DNA from: Bacteroidales bacterium
GTDB taxonomy: Bacteria; Bacteroidota; Bacteroidia; Bacteroidales; Tenuifilaceae
NCBI GenBank assembly: GCA_013141385.1
Contig: JABFRB010000015.1
Coordinates: 1-64,000 of the forward strand
Reading direction: 5' to 3'
DNA: 64,000 nt
The notes beneath the pieces were generated by a model. It ran no database searches and had not been told where the DNA came from. It was given only the letters and a program-made list of their open reading frames with translations. Positions 15,535-24,344 of the stretch are shown here, one piece after another; the first letter of the stretch is position 1, and each line of letters starts with the position of its first letter. A program made the position numbers and the translations under genes.

Positions 15535-17004
15535 ATGAGTCAGAGATTACGCATTTTTTTGTTTATTATTATCAACTCGATATTTTATACGGTTCAAGGA
15601 CAGGTCACTTTTATTATAGAATCGCTCCCTAGTACAACCCTCGAAGAGGACAGCATATTTATTTGTGGGTCTTTTAATAATTGGAATACTCACGATGAGA
15701 AATATTTACTGCATCCACAGCTAAATGGAAATTACTCTATTACCCTTCCTGCTGATACCGGAACTATCCAATTTAAATTTTTAAGAAACGGGAATTGGAT
15801 GAAGGTAGAAACCAGCGAACGAAATGAAAACTTACCTAATCGTGTATTTACCTATGGCAATGGAAAAACAGTTTATGTGAAAATATTAAACTGGCAGGAC
15901 CTTGGTGGAGTCAAGCATTTTAATTACTTAATACTATTTCTGTTCGCCGCAGCTTTCTATGGCTTAACATTATTATTTTTGGTATATCGAATCCAAAAAT
16001 GCAACAGATCAAAATTCATTACTTTTTTAATATCAAACATTATTCTTCTAATTACACTTCTAGGTAGTGTAATGTATAATATAACAAACCTAATTTGGCA
16101 GTCGCACATTGCCATGTTGGGTTACGTGCTATTCTTTACTTGGGGTCCAACATTATTCATCTACATAAACACATTACGTTTACATAAACCGCCAAAAAAA
16201 ATCTTTATTCATTATATCCCTGTACTCTTTATTGTTTTGTTCGTCGTATTAAGGTATATAAATTTTAAACCCTTAATGTTTCTATCAAAAGAAATAAATC
16301 TTCATCTAACTTTAGGGAGCACCATTGTGATGTTATTGGGGATTGGTGTAAATATTTATTACCATGCTTGTGCAGTAAAGTATTTACAATTAAACCAACA
16401 AACTAATGAGGATAAAACACCAAAAGAAGTTCAATTAATCAATATCATCTTTTTGACAAGCATCATTGCTCTTCTTTTTTTATGCATAAACATTCTACGC
16501 CTTACAACGGGTCTTTCATTGGGAATACAAATTAAATTCGAAATAGTTTTGATTATCCTTTCGTTTATCATTTTTGTTGAATTTTTTTATTACTGGAAAT
16601 TTCCAGAAATACTTCGCGATAAGGTAGTACAACATCCAATTAACGATGCTAGCAATTTAATAACCCAGCTAACTGAGCTGATGAAAACATCAAAACCATT
16701 TAAAAATCCCGAACTTAATATTGCAGAACTATCAGACTTACTAAATACGAAGCCTCATATTCTATCAAAAATGATTAACGAACATTACAATAAAAATTTC
16801 AGAGATTTTATAAACGAATATCGTGTTAAGGAATTCATCGCCATGTCAATTTCCGAGGAATATAAAAACTATACCTTCCTCGCTTTAGCCTACGAAGTTG
16901 GTTTTAACTCAAAATCGACCTTTAATTTGGTTTTTAAAAAAAACACAGGGCTTTCACCTCGCAACTACATGAAGCAAAAATTCAATATAATCAAAGATAA
17001 ATAA
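15535..17004 (+). CDS. Membrane AraC-type regulator with a periplasmic starch-binding-like domain
   Basis: 489 residues. Signal peptide 1-22 (ending VQGQ). Residues ~24-105 match the CBM20/CBM48 E-set pattern: IFICGSFNNW, then GNYSITLP, FKFLRNGNWMKVE and the closing NRVF. Seven membrane segments follow (about 125-150, 160-185, 190-212, 222-243, 257-282, 300-325, 331-356). Residues ~385-489 are an AraC/XylS DNA-binding domain (FLALAYEVGFNSKSTFNLVF, then GLSPRNYMK). Topology is coherent: sensor outside, HTH inside. It would sense starch or glycogen oligosaccharides in the periplasm and control transcription directly. The next gene is a secreted alpha-amylase, the obvious target. Domain assignments are confident; ligand and target are inference. 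Confidence 0.75.
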   Translation: MSQRLRIFLFIIINSIFYTVQGQVTFIIESLPSTTLEEDSIFICGSFNNWNTHDEKYLLHPQLNGNYSITLPADTGTIQFKFLRNGNWMKVETSERNENLPNRVFTYGNGKTVYVKILNWQDLGGVKHFNYLILFLFAAAFYGLTLLFLVYRIQKCNRSKFITFLISNIILLITLLGSVMYNITNLIWQSHIAMLGYVLFFTWGPTLFIYINTLRLHKPPKKIFIHYIPVLFIVLFVVLRYINFKPLMFLSKEINLHLTLGSTIVMLLGIGVNIYYHACAVKYLQLNQQTNEDKTPKEVQLINIIFLTSIIALLFLCINILRLTTGLSLGIQIKFEIVLIILSFIIFVEFFYYWKFPEILRDKVVQHPINDASNLITQLTELMKTSKPFKNPELNIAELSDLLNTKPHILSKMINEHYNKNFRDFINEYRVKEFIAMSISEEYKNYTFLALAYEVGFNSKSTFNLVFKKNTGLSPRNYMKQKFNIIKDK

Positions 17005-17292
17005 CGTTGATGAACTGCTTTTATAATAGCTCCTTGTTTCCAAATCTTTTGTTTTAACCATAATTAGCAACTTGCAACTTACATTTGCTCATATATCACC
17101 TTCAATCATTTTTATAATCACCTGGGGCAAATCAATACCTCCAATTAAGTCCTAAATTCTAAAATAATCCATATTCCCCATTAAAAGTTAGTCCTATTTT
17201 ATAAATTAAGTCGTTTTACAATACAGTTATAGCTTAATATTGCATTGTAATTATTCCATTCCTCTAGATATTATAAACTAAACCAATTTAAC

Positions 17293-19644
17293 ATGAAAAA
17301 AAACAATTTTATCACCCTTAAAAAGATTTTCTCTGCATGGGTTATTGTACTATTAACATCAATTGTAAGTATTGCGCAGAATGATGTTATGATGCAGGCT
17401 TTTTATTGGAATGTTCCTGTTAATGAAACCACTAAAAATGGAACATGGTATACGAATTTAACAGGGAAAATGACCGAATTAAAAAATGCAGGGTTTACCT
17501 CGTTATGGTCTCCTCCACCTTCCAAAGGTAATTGGGGTATCATTGATGTAGGTTACGGTATTTATGATCAATATGATTTAGGTGCATATAACCAAAAGGG
17601 TTCTACAGAAACTCGTTATGGAAGTAAAGCGGAATTATTGAGTTTTCTTTCTGCAGCACATGCATCACCCAGAATAGATGTATATGCCGATATCGTTTTA
17701 AACCATACCTACGGCAATTTTGGTGATGCTAGCGGAATTCAGAATGAAGAGGCAAACGCTGGACTCAAAGCGTATGTGAGAGCAGAACGTCTTCTCCCTT
17801 ACCAAACAAGCGATATTAAATGGGTTATACCTAATGCTGCAGCCGGTGATTATTATATCCAGATTAAAGGCTATAATCTCGACTGGGCAGGTGTTTTAGG
17901 TGAAAGAGGTTACAATTTAAATGTAAACTGGCTAGGTTCAGCTGAAACTGATCCAAGTGAATGGGAAGCCGAACCCAACAATGGTGGTGGTAATTTCAAC
18001 ACTATTACTGTAAGCGGAAGAACTAAAAGGGCTCATGCTGACTATAGTGGAGATATTGATGAGTACAAAATCACTTTAACTGCTACTAAAACTATAGTTA
18101 TTAAACTTACTGCAATGAGAGAAGCCTCAAACCCTTGGGCATGGGCATGGGCAGATCAAACAAGAGGTTATTACCCAGTAAATGTATGGTATAATAGTAC
18201 TAACCTAGCTCTTACCACTTTAGAAGCACGCACTCCAACCAAAACAACCTATGTAACCCATACTGGTGCTGGTGAAGCAAATTTCCAGTGGGGTTGGGCT
18301 GATTATCATCCAGTTGATGCTGCCGATTGGTTAGGCGGTGATGATGGTACCGATAATATTATTCCAAATCAAAGATGGTTCGGTAATGACTTTAATACAT
18401 ATAGCGCTACCGTTCAAAGCAGGATGAATGCTTGGGGAACATGGTTAACCAACACAATTGGCTTCGATGGTTATCGTTTAGATTTTGTTAGAGGATTCCA
18501 AATACCATACGTTGCAAGTTGGATTAATAACCTACCTAAAATAGGTGGAACTACCCAAAGATGGATAGTTGGTGAATACTGGACAGAAAACAGGATGAGA
18601 TTAAAACAATGGGTAGATGGTAATGCATCATCAGGAGCCACTGTTAATATATTCGATTTCCCTTTAAGAGCCAAACTTCACGATATGTGTAATGGTAACG
18701 GTGGCAATTTTGATATGAGATGGCTTGATCATTCAGGAATGGTTAGAGCCGATGATGGTTATGCCGTACCAGGAACTAAAGTTTGTACATTCCTAGACAA
18801 CCACGATAATGCTAAAAATTCTGGGCAATGGGTAACAAAAGATTGGAAAATTGGATATGCATATATCCTAACCCACGAAGGTCGTCCATGCGTATTCTAC
18901 AACCATTTCTACGCTGTTGCAGAACAAGATTGGGAAAATAGCAATCCTACCAACCAAGTAACTCCTCCTACCGCTTTAAAGGATGATATCAAAAAGTTAA
19001 TGTTTGCCCGTAAAACCTATTTGGGTGGTGGATTAACAGTACTATCCGCTGATGGTAACCCCTACCCTTCTGCCGATGCATATAATGTTTATGTTGCCCG
19101 CAGAGCTGGTAATGGAACAAAGAGCGGAGCAATTGTTGTTATAAACAACAACGATAGCCAAACAAAAGGGCTATGGGTAAACAATTACACATCAGGATGG
19201 ACAAATTGGGCTAATTTATGGCTAAAGAATGCTTTTACTGGTACACGTGTACAAGTTCAAGCCGACGGACGTGTTTGGGTTGAAGCACCTGCCCGTGGAT
19301 ATTCCGTTTATGTTTTAGAAACCGAATATGTTACATACGTTCCTTCTGCAGTTGCTAAATTCCAAAACACAACATTACCAGAAAACAATGAAATTGATAT
19401 GTCTGTTTCACCAAATCCATCAAATGGTAATGTCAATATAAATGTAACACTGCCCGAAGAACTTAGCGCTGAAATATGCGTTTACAATTCTGCAGGTCAA
19501 TTAGTGGCTAAGGTATTTAAAGGTCAACTATTTACTGGAAAACAATCAATACAGTATAATACAAGCGATTTAAAACCTGGACTTTACCTATGCAAACTTG
19601 TTGCAAAAAATCAGGTAAAAGTTGTAAAACTACTAGTGAAATAA
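17293..19644 (+). CDS. Secreted GH13 alpha-amylase with T9SS sorting domain
   Basis: 783 residues. Signal peptide to about 28 (ending SIAQ). GH13 barrel from NDVMMQAFYW, with conserved regions VYADIVLNHT (I), GYRLDFVRG (II, nucleophile Asp about 396), VGEYW (III, acid/base Glu about 427) and FLDNHD (IV, Asp about 502). An unusual ~170-residue insertion lies between regions I and II (about 160-335). Its EAEPNNGGGNFNT and DIDEYKITL stretches resemble a PPC-like beta-sandwich. A C-terminal beta domain (~570-680) is followed by a type A T9SS signal (SPNPSNGNVNINV, then LKPGLYLCKL and KLLVK). It hydrolyses alpha-1,4-glucans outside the cell. The upstream AraC-type starch sensor probably regulates it. 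Confidence 0.9.
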   Translation: MKKNNFITLKKIFSAWVIVLLTSIVSIAQNDVMMQAFYWNVPVNETTKNGTWYTNLTGKMTELKNAGFTSLWSPPPSKGNWGIIDVGYGIYDQYDLGAYNQKGSTETRYGSKAELLSFLSAAHASPRIDVYADIVLNHTYGNFGDASGIQNEEANAGLKAYVRAERLLPYQTSDIKWVIPNAAAGDYYIQIKGYNLDWAGVLGERGYNLNVNWLGSAETDPSEWEAEPNNGGGNFNTITVSGRTKRAHADYSGDIDEYKITLTATKTIVIKLTAMREASNPWAWAWADQTRGYYPVNVWYNSTNLALTTLEARTPTKTTYVTHTGAGEANFQWGWADYHPVDAADWLGGDDGTDNIIPNQRWFGNDFNTYSATVQSRMNAWGTWLTNTIGFDGYRLDFVRGFQIPYVASWINNLPKIGGTTQRWIVGEYWTENRMRLKQWVDGNASSGATVNIFDFPLRAKLHDMCNGNGGNFDMRWLDHSGMVRADDGYAVPGTKVCTFLDNHDNAKNSGQWVTKDWKIGYAYILTHEGRPCVFYNHFYAVAEQDWENSNPTNQVTPPTALKDDIKKLMFARKTYLGGGLTVLSADGNPYPSADAYNVYVARRAGNGTKSGAIVVINNNDSQTKGLWVNNYTSGWTNWANLWLKNAFTGTRVQVQADGRVWVEAPARGYSVYVLETEYVTYVPSAVAKFQNTTLPENNEIDMSVSPNPSNGNVNINVTLPEELSAEICVYNSAGQLVAKVFKGQLFTGKQSIQYNTSDLKPGLYLCKLVAKNQVKVVKLLVK

Positions 19645-19667
19645 AGTATTAAACAATAACTCTTTAA

Positions 19668-19704
19668 AGGAGGCCTTACTGAAATATGTAAGGCTTCTTT
19701 TTTA
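19668..19704 (+). terminator. Terminator of the alpha-amylase gene
   Basis: GGAGGCCTTAC pairs with GTAAGGCTTCTT (with G-U pairs) around TGAAATAT, followed by six Ts. Confidence 0.7.
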
Positions 19705-19773
19705 TTAATAACCGGCCTCTACCTGTCTTAATATGTATAAATATCAACCTAAAGAAATTTAAACAATTTCTAA

Positions 19774-19799
19774 TTGAACTCCTAAAAACATTAAATTTG
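19774..19799 (+). promoter_or_regulatory. Possible promoter of the VIT1-type gene
   Basis: TTG at 19774-19776 and TAAATTTG at 19792-19799. The -7 element fits the phylum consensus; the 15-nt gap is shorter than usual. The ATG is 24 nt downstream. Confidence 0.35.
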
Positions 19800-19822
19800 G
19801 GCTTCATAAAACAGCCTATCCT

Positions 19823-20701
19823 ATGACAAATAACTTATCACCAAAGCAAATTGAGATGATTAAAGGGTTTCAGAAAAGTGAAATCTCAGAGTATTACATC
19901 TACACAAAACTATCGAAGGTTATTAAAGACCTTGAAAATGCCAAAATCCTAGCACGTATTGGCAATGAAGAAAAAAATCATTACGAGATTTGGAAGAGTT
20001 ACACCAACGAGGAGGTAAAACCCAACATGCTTAAGGTGCAATGGTACTATTTCGTATCGCGTGTATTCGGACTTACATTCGGTATTAAACTAATGGAAGT
20101 AGGGGAAAACAAGGCTCAAGAAACGTACAACAGCATGTTAACCGATATCCCAGAGGCAAAAAGGATAATGGATGAGGAGCATATCCACGAAAAGGAGCTG
20201 ATTGGAATGATTGATGAGGAGCGCCTCCAGTATGCCGGCTCAATAGTACTTGGGCTCAACGATGCGCTTGTTGAGCTTACAGGTGCTCTCGCTGGATTAT
20301 CGCTAGCACTGCAAAACACTAAGCTAATTGCAATGGCTGGGCTTATTACTGGTATCGCCGCCTCGTTCTCTATGGCTGCATCTGATTATCTATCAAAAAA
20401 AGCCGATAATACTGAGAAAAACCCAGCACGTTCAGCAACTTATACAGGTACGGCATACATTCTAACAGTTGCGCTTTTAATACTACCCTATCTGCTATTC
20501 AATCACTACCTACTTTGTCTTGGGCTCACCCTATTTACTGCAATTCTAATTATATTTGGGTTCAACTACTATATATCCGTTGCTAAGGATCTTAACTTTA
20601 AACGCCGCTTCACCGAAATGGCACTGATAAGCCTTGGAGTATCGGCATTAACGTTCGGTATTGGATTTTTGGTAAGGAATGCATTGGGTATTGATATCTA
20701 A
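19823..20701 (+). CDS. Ferritin-like/VIT1 fusion metal transporter
   Basis: 292 residues. The first ~130 residues are a ferritin-like (rubrerythrin/MbfA-type) four-helix domain with KSEISEYYIY, GNEEKNHYEIW (Glu and ExxH metal ligands) and DEEHIHEKELI. The remainder is a VIT1/CCC1-type membrane domain with about five helices: GLNDALVELTGALAGLSLAL, then ITGIAASFSMAASDYLS. Such fusions bind Fe or Mn in the cytoplasmic domain and export it across the inner membrane, giving oxidative or metal-stress protection. Length and order are normal for the fused family. No operon partner: the next gene downstream is broken. Confidence 0.85.
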   Translation: MTNNLSPKQIEMIKGFQKSEISEYYIYTKLSKVIKDLENAKILARIGNEEKNHYEIWKSYTNEEVKPNMLKVQWYYFVSRVFGLTFGIKLMEVGENKAQETYNSMLTDIPEAKRIMDEEHIHEKELIGMIDEERLQYAGSIVLGLNDALVELTGALAGLSLALQNTKLIAMAGLITGIAASFSMAASDYLSKKADNTEKNPARSATYTGTAYILTVALLILPYLLFNHYLLCLGLTLFTAILIIFGFNYYISVAKDLNFKRRFTEMALISLGVSALTFGIGFLVRNALGIDI

Positions 20702-20736
20702 ATTCATCCTCAAAAAGCAAACCAACTATTGACAAC

Positions 20737-21556
20737 ATGTCCAACCCATTTTCAAAGCAAACAGGTTATACAAATTCCAAATTCAAACTAGTTTTTGCTT
20801 TGATATTATTACTTGGCATTAACAACAAGCAATTTGCCTAGACTCAGCCCTGCGGGTTGCATAAAAATATCATCAGCAACTAGCATAGGTGACACCCTGA
20901 TTGCCAGCACCAATGAAAACCTCACCTATTTCTCCATTGACAAAGGGAATACATGGGAAAAATACGCTCATGGTTTTAACGAAGCACAACGCTCATCTAA
21001 AAAAGTATCGTTGGGAAATATGAATATTTCAATAGATGGGAAGAATTATATCTCCATAAATGGAACTGACTTTCAGCCAATTGGATATAGCGAAGAAATT
21101 AACTCCCTATTTATTCACGATTCTTTTTTATACATCGGAACAACAAACGACCTGTATAAACTACCCATTATAGAGTTCTGTAAAAAACATCTATTTGATT
21201 TTATGAATGGCGAATGGAATCTCAGCTATTGGCAGAACGAGTACTATAACAACCCAGCAAAAGATTATGTGAATTTTACAAAATTCCGCATCGATGATAA
21301 AAAAATCTATTGGTACAAAGCGGGCTTTGATACCAATCTCAATTTCGAAATCGTGTATCAATATTCGTGCGGGGAGTACACCGATATGAAAGACTCTACA
21401 GGCAGCACAATTGAGAAAAATCCAATACTTAGCTTTACTTTCCGTGAGGTAGATTTAGCAAAAGAATTGGATAAGGATATTCCGAAACTAGGATTCTCAA
21501 TAATCAGCAATCAAATTTTCATCGATAAAACATCAAGTATTTCTAGCAATTCTTGA
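20737..21556 (+). pseudogene. Broken secreted-protein gene, family unknown
   Basis: ATG 20737 opens a 34-codon signal-peptide-like segment (KFKLVFALILLLGINNKQFA) ended by TAG at 20839-20841, where Gln would complete a typical FAQ cleavage motif. The body continues in the +1 frame from about 20860 to TGA 21556. It contains TLIASTNENLTYFSIDKGNT, GTTNDLYKLP and a final part with WNLSYWQNEYY. The first part resembles the sialidase/photosystem-stability-factor-type propeller motif (short repeats with DKGNTW). A CAG to TAG change plus a frameshift inactivated it. The downstream part stays open for over 240 codons if started at an internal TTG, so inactivation may be recent. Confidence 0.6.
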
Positions 21557-21900
21557 TTTTTATTAGAAAATAATTGTGTTGAAGGAGACCTTCGAAAAAT
21601 CTACCTAGTAGATATTAGCAATAACCAGTACGTTTTATATTACCATTAAGTTTTCCGTGCTTTTATTGCTAGTGTGGATTTGCACTGTCCAAAGTGAGTT
21701 CAGCAAAACTAATCCGTACTAAAATCTCAACTTTCATACTATTCCTTTCTTCCTCTCCTCTTTTCCGGCCTAAGATACCCTAGTTGGTAATTGAAATTCA
21801 ATTTTTCACTGCTGTTTTAAAACAATGAATTAACTTGATATTGCCCTACAATATTCTTAAATTTGGTTTTTCTCCTTGAATTTTGCACGATAAAAAAGAA

Positions 21901-22110
21901 TAATTAACGTAAATTCGATCTAAGTATAACATCTTAATTATCAACATAGCAATAGATTTTTGCCTTGTCATGCTGAACGAAGTGAAATCCGAAGAATTCG
22001 CCGAAAGCAATCATTTGTTTTCTAGATAATTAGTTCCTTCACTTCGCTCAGAACCGAGCTTGCGAACTCGGTGGAGCCAATGAAATCTTATATCGAACTC
22101 ACGTTAATTA
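21901..22110. mobile_element. 210-bp TIR-bounded repeat element (MITE-like), copy 1
   Basis: Left end TAATTAACGTAAATTCGATC (21901-21920) is complementary at 17 of 20 positions to the right end TATCGAACTCACGTTAATTA (22091-22110). The interior carries TCATGCTGAACGAAGTGAA, TTCACTTCGCTCAGAA and a small ACCGAG...CTCGGT hairpin. A related element lies at about 38998-39252 and a solo end-like TAATTAACGTGAG near 40543. There is no coding capacity; non-autonomous mobility is inferred. Confidence 0.55.
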
Positions 22111-22124
22111 AGACATCTTTTAAA

Positions 22125-22412
22125 AAATTAGTAAAAATCGTTCGAATGATGAAAACATTTCAAAGTTAATCAACCGGATAAAGGAGTATACGCAAATGCA
22201 TTTCAATACAGAAAACAATTTTGTTACCCTGATTATGTGGCTCATAAAAATGAGCATGATAAATTCATCTAAAAAGCAACAGCCTTAGAAGAAAAATTGA
22301 ATAGTGGAAAAGTTATTGTATCTTTTGAAATAACCAGTTTCTTGAAAGACTGAATAACATATTCAAGGCTCTGATAAGAAGTATAGCAATTTCTTTATCA
22401 GGAACGGTGTTC
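22125..22412 (+). pseudogene. Bacteriohaemerythrin pseudogene
   Basis: Pieces of a haemerythrin domain in three frames: ISKLINRIKEYTQMHFNTE, then YPDYVAHKNEHDKFI (stop TAA) followed by KATALEEKLNSGKV and FEITSFLKD, then HIQGSDKKYSNFF. The iron-ligand pattern HxxxE of the family (HKNEHDKF, and QMHFNTE) is recognisable. At least two frameshifts and one stop make it non-functional. It lies between a MITE-like element and a PAS fragment. Confidence 0.65.
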
Positions 22413-22526
22413 GACAATAAACAACGAGTTACTAGCACTTGATGGCGTGGTATATCATTGTGGTGGCATATGGATATATAATTTGATAGATAAAATATTA
22501 TCATAGAAAACATTTTATCTTGGCCA

Positions 22527-22634
22527 AATGAAACAGATCAGTGAAAGTGAAGAGAAGTACCGGAAAATCTTTAAAGAATCATTCGATGGTCTTTTTATTA
22601 CTTTCTCCATAGAGAAAATTCTTCAACATTAAAA
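22527..22634 (+). pseudogene. PAS-domain fragment
   Basis: A 35-codon frame from ATG 22527 starts with ISESEEKYRKIFKESFDGLF, the linker plus opening strand of a PAS domain like those in the kinases downstream, then runs into TAA. A truncated copy of sensor-kinase sequence is the likely origin. Confidence 0.55.
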
Positions 22635-22649
22635 AGGAGGAGGCTTATT
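22632..22649 (+). promoter_or_regulatory. Strong SD before a GTG start
   Basis: AAAAGGAGGAGG ends about 8 nt before GTG 22650. Such a perfect Shine-Dalgarno is unusual in this window and fixes the GTG as start of the MEDS gene. Confidence 0.6.
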
Positions 22650-23273
22650 GTGAGCAAATTAAAAAAAGAGTTCCCGATGGAATCCTCGAAAAAGCATATT
22701 CCTGAATCGTGCCACGTTTGTCTAATCTATGAAAACGAGGAGCAGCGTCAAAAAATCGTTGCCGATTATATTGCAGAAGGACTCAGGAAAGGTGAACTTG
22801 TTCATTATTTTACTGACAAAACCACACCCAAAACAGTTCGATCCTGGCTTTTGGGCATAGGAATGGAACTATCTGAAACTGAAAAAACCGGATCGTTCAG
22901 CATATCAAAGGCTGAAAAAGCCTATTGTCCGGATAGTAAGTTCGTACTACCGCAGAAAATGATCGATGGATCTATACTCCGATACGATGAGGCAAAAAAA
23001 ACTGGTTATAAGGAATCGCATGCCTGTGGTGAAATGACTTGTACCCTTAAGGACATTTCTGGCTCTAACCAATTGCTAGAATATGAAGTTTTGCTTAACA
23101 GTGTTACCTCAACTTTTCCCCACACCGGAATGTGCCAGTATGACGCCCGTCTTTTTAATGGGGCGGCACTGTTCAATGTGCTTAAAGTGCACCCTTTTAT
23201 GATAGCTCAGGGGCAAGTAGTAAGTAACCCATTTTATATAAAACCAGAGGAATTTATAGCGGGGAATACATAG
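22650..23273 (+). CDS. MEDS-domain sensory protein, probably truncated
   Basis: 207 residues, GTG start behind a strong SD. Nearly the whole protein matches the MEDS (methanogen/methylotroph DcmR sensory) domain: HVCLIYENEEQRQKIV, GLRKGELVHYF, a Cys-containing middle (CGEMTC) and the closing LFNGAALFNVLKVHPFMI, then NPFY. MEDS domains commonly sit N-terminal to histidine kinases. Two bases after the stop an out-of-frame kinase C-terminus survives (23275-23343). A MEDS-kinase fusion has therefore probably lost its kinase core by deletion. What remains could still bind its ligand as a free domain. Residues past the MEDS domain are few (EEFIAGNT). Confidence 0.75.
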   Translation: MSKLKKEFPMESSKKHIPESCHVCLIYENEEQRQKIVADYIAEGLRKGELVHYFTDKTTPKTVRSWLLGIGMELSETEKTGSFSISKAEKAYCPDSKFVLPQKMIDGSILRYDEAKKTGYKESHACGEMTCTLKDISGSNQLLEYEVLLNSVTSTFPHTGMCQYDARLFNGAALFNVLKVHPFMIAQGQVVSNPFYIKPEEFIAGNT

Positions 23274-23274
23274 G

Positions 23275-23343
23275 CATGGTGGCACTGTACTGGCTGAAAG
23301 GGAAATTGAAAAAGGGACGACGTTTTATTTTACAATTCCTTAA
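23275..23343 (+). pseudogene. Histidine-kinase C-terminal remnant
   Basis: 22 codons reading HGGTVLAEREIEKGTTFYFT and ending IP then TAA, almost identical to the last residues of the kinases ending at 28645 and 31612 (HGGKVWAEGEVEKGTTFYFT). It has no start and no upstream kinase domain: the tail of a deleted kinase. Confidence 0.75.
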
Positions 23344-23438
23344 AGAAGTAAATTGTAGAAAAATATTAGAAATAATAAATTGTACATAAATATATTGAGA
23401 AAAGACATCTACACTGAAAGGAAAGTAAAAAAAGGTTG

Positions 23439-24344
23439 ATGAAACAATATCAGAAATACTTCACATTACTCACACTGCTTGTTGCAAGCTGCGTGCAAAA
23501 GCATGGAGACCCCGGACCGCATTACAGTGTGTCTCCGGACGATAGCACAATATCTGTTTTTAGTTTTGCGGTGCATCCATTGCACAACCCAAATAAACTT
23601 ATGCAGGCTTACCAGCCACTTATTGACTATTTAAACCCTAAGGTAGAAGGTGTCAGGTTCACCCTTGAGGCATCACGTGATTATGCCAGTTACGAACAAA
23701 AGTACAAAGCCAGGAAACCGGAGTTTCTATTGCCCAATCCATGGCAAACCCTCCAAGCGATGAAGGCCGGATACCACGTTATTGCTATGGCTGGAGAACC
23801 CTGTGATTTCAAAGGTATCTTCATTGTGCGCAAAGATAACCCCATCCGAACGCCGCACGACCTGAAAGGCAAAACTGTAAGTTACCCGGCTTCCACAGCG
23901 CTGGCCGCCTGCATTATGCCCCAGTATTTTCTCCATCTCTCGGGTATCAATGTTTCTACCGACATTGAAAACCGGTATGTTGGTTCGCAAGAATCGTCTA
24001 TCATGAATGTGTATCTTGGGTTAACTGCTGTCGGGGCTACATGGCCACCTCCCTGGAGGAATTTTCAAAAAAACCATCCCCGTGAAGCAGCCCTACTGAA
24101 GGTCATTTGGGAAACAGAACCTCTTATCAATAATTCGGTAATGATGCGCAACGATATACCAGCTGAAATTGGAGAGCAGGTTCGTAAACTCCTGACAGAA
24201 CTTCATGAAACTGACCAAGGGAAAGCAATACTTGCAGGTATGGAAACCGCTCGTTTTTTTATAGTTTCAGACAAAGACTATGACGTGGTGCGTGCTTATG
24301 TAGACCGGTTTGAGAAGGAAGTAAGAAAAATTGAATTGAAATGA
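23439..24344 (+). CDS. PhnD-like periplasmic substrate-binding lipoprotein
   Basis: About 301 residues, with ATG 23439 preferred over the TTG three bases earlier. Lipoprotein signal with lipobox LVASC (Cys about 18). The body is a PhnD/phosphonate-type periplasmic binding protein: FSFAVHPLHNPNKLMQAYQP at the start, LNPKVEGVRFTLEASRDY, PEFLLPNPWQT, then IFIVRKDNPIRTPHDLKGKT and STALAACIMPQYFL. No ABC permease or ATPase gene is near. The stop overlaps the ATG of the following histidine kinase (ATGA at 24341-24344), so the two are translationally coupled. A role as periplasmic ligand receptor for that kinase is inferred; the ligand could be a phosphonate, phosphite or related anion. Confidence 0.75.
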   Translation: MKQYQKYFTLLTLLVASCVQKHGDPGPHYSVSPDDSTISVFSFAVHPLHNPNKLMQAYQPLIDYLNPKVEGVRFTLEASRDYASYEQKYKARKPEFLLPNPWQTLQAMKAGYHVIAMAGEPCDFKGIFIVRKDNPIRTPHDLKGKTVSYPASTALAACIMPQYFLHLSGINVSTDIENRYVGSQESSIMNVYLGLTAVGATWPPPWRNFQKNHPREAALLKVIWETEPLINNSVMMRNDIPAEIGEQVRKLLTELHETDQGKAILAGMETARFFIVSDKDYDVVRAYVDRFEKEVRKIELK

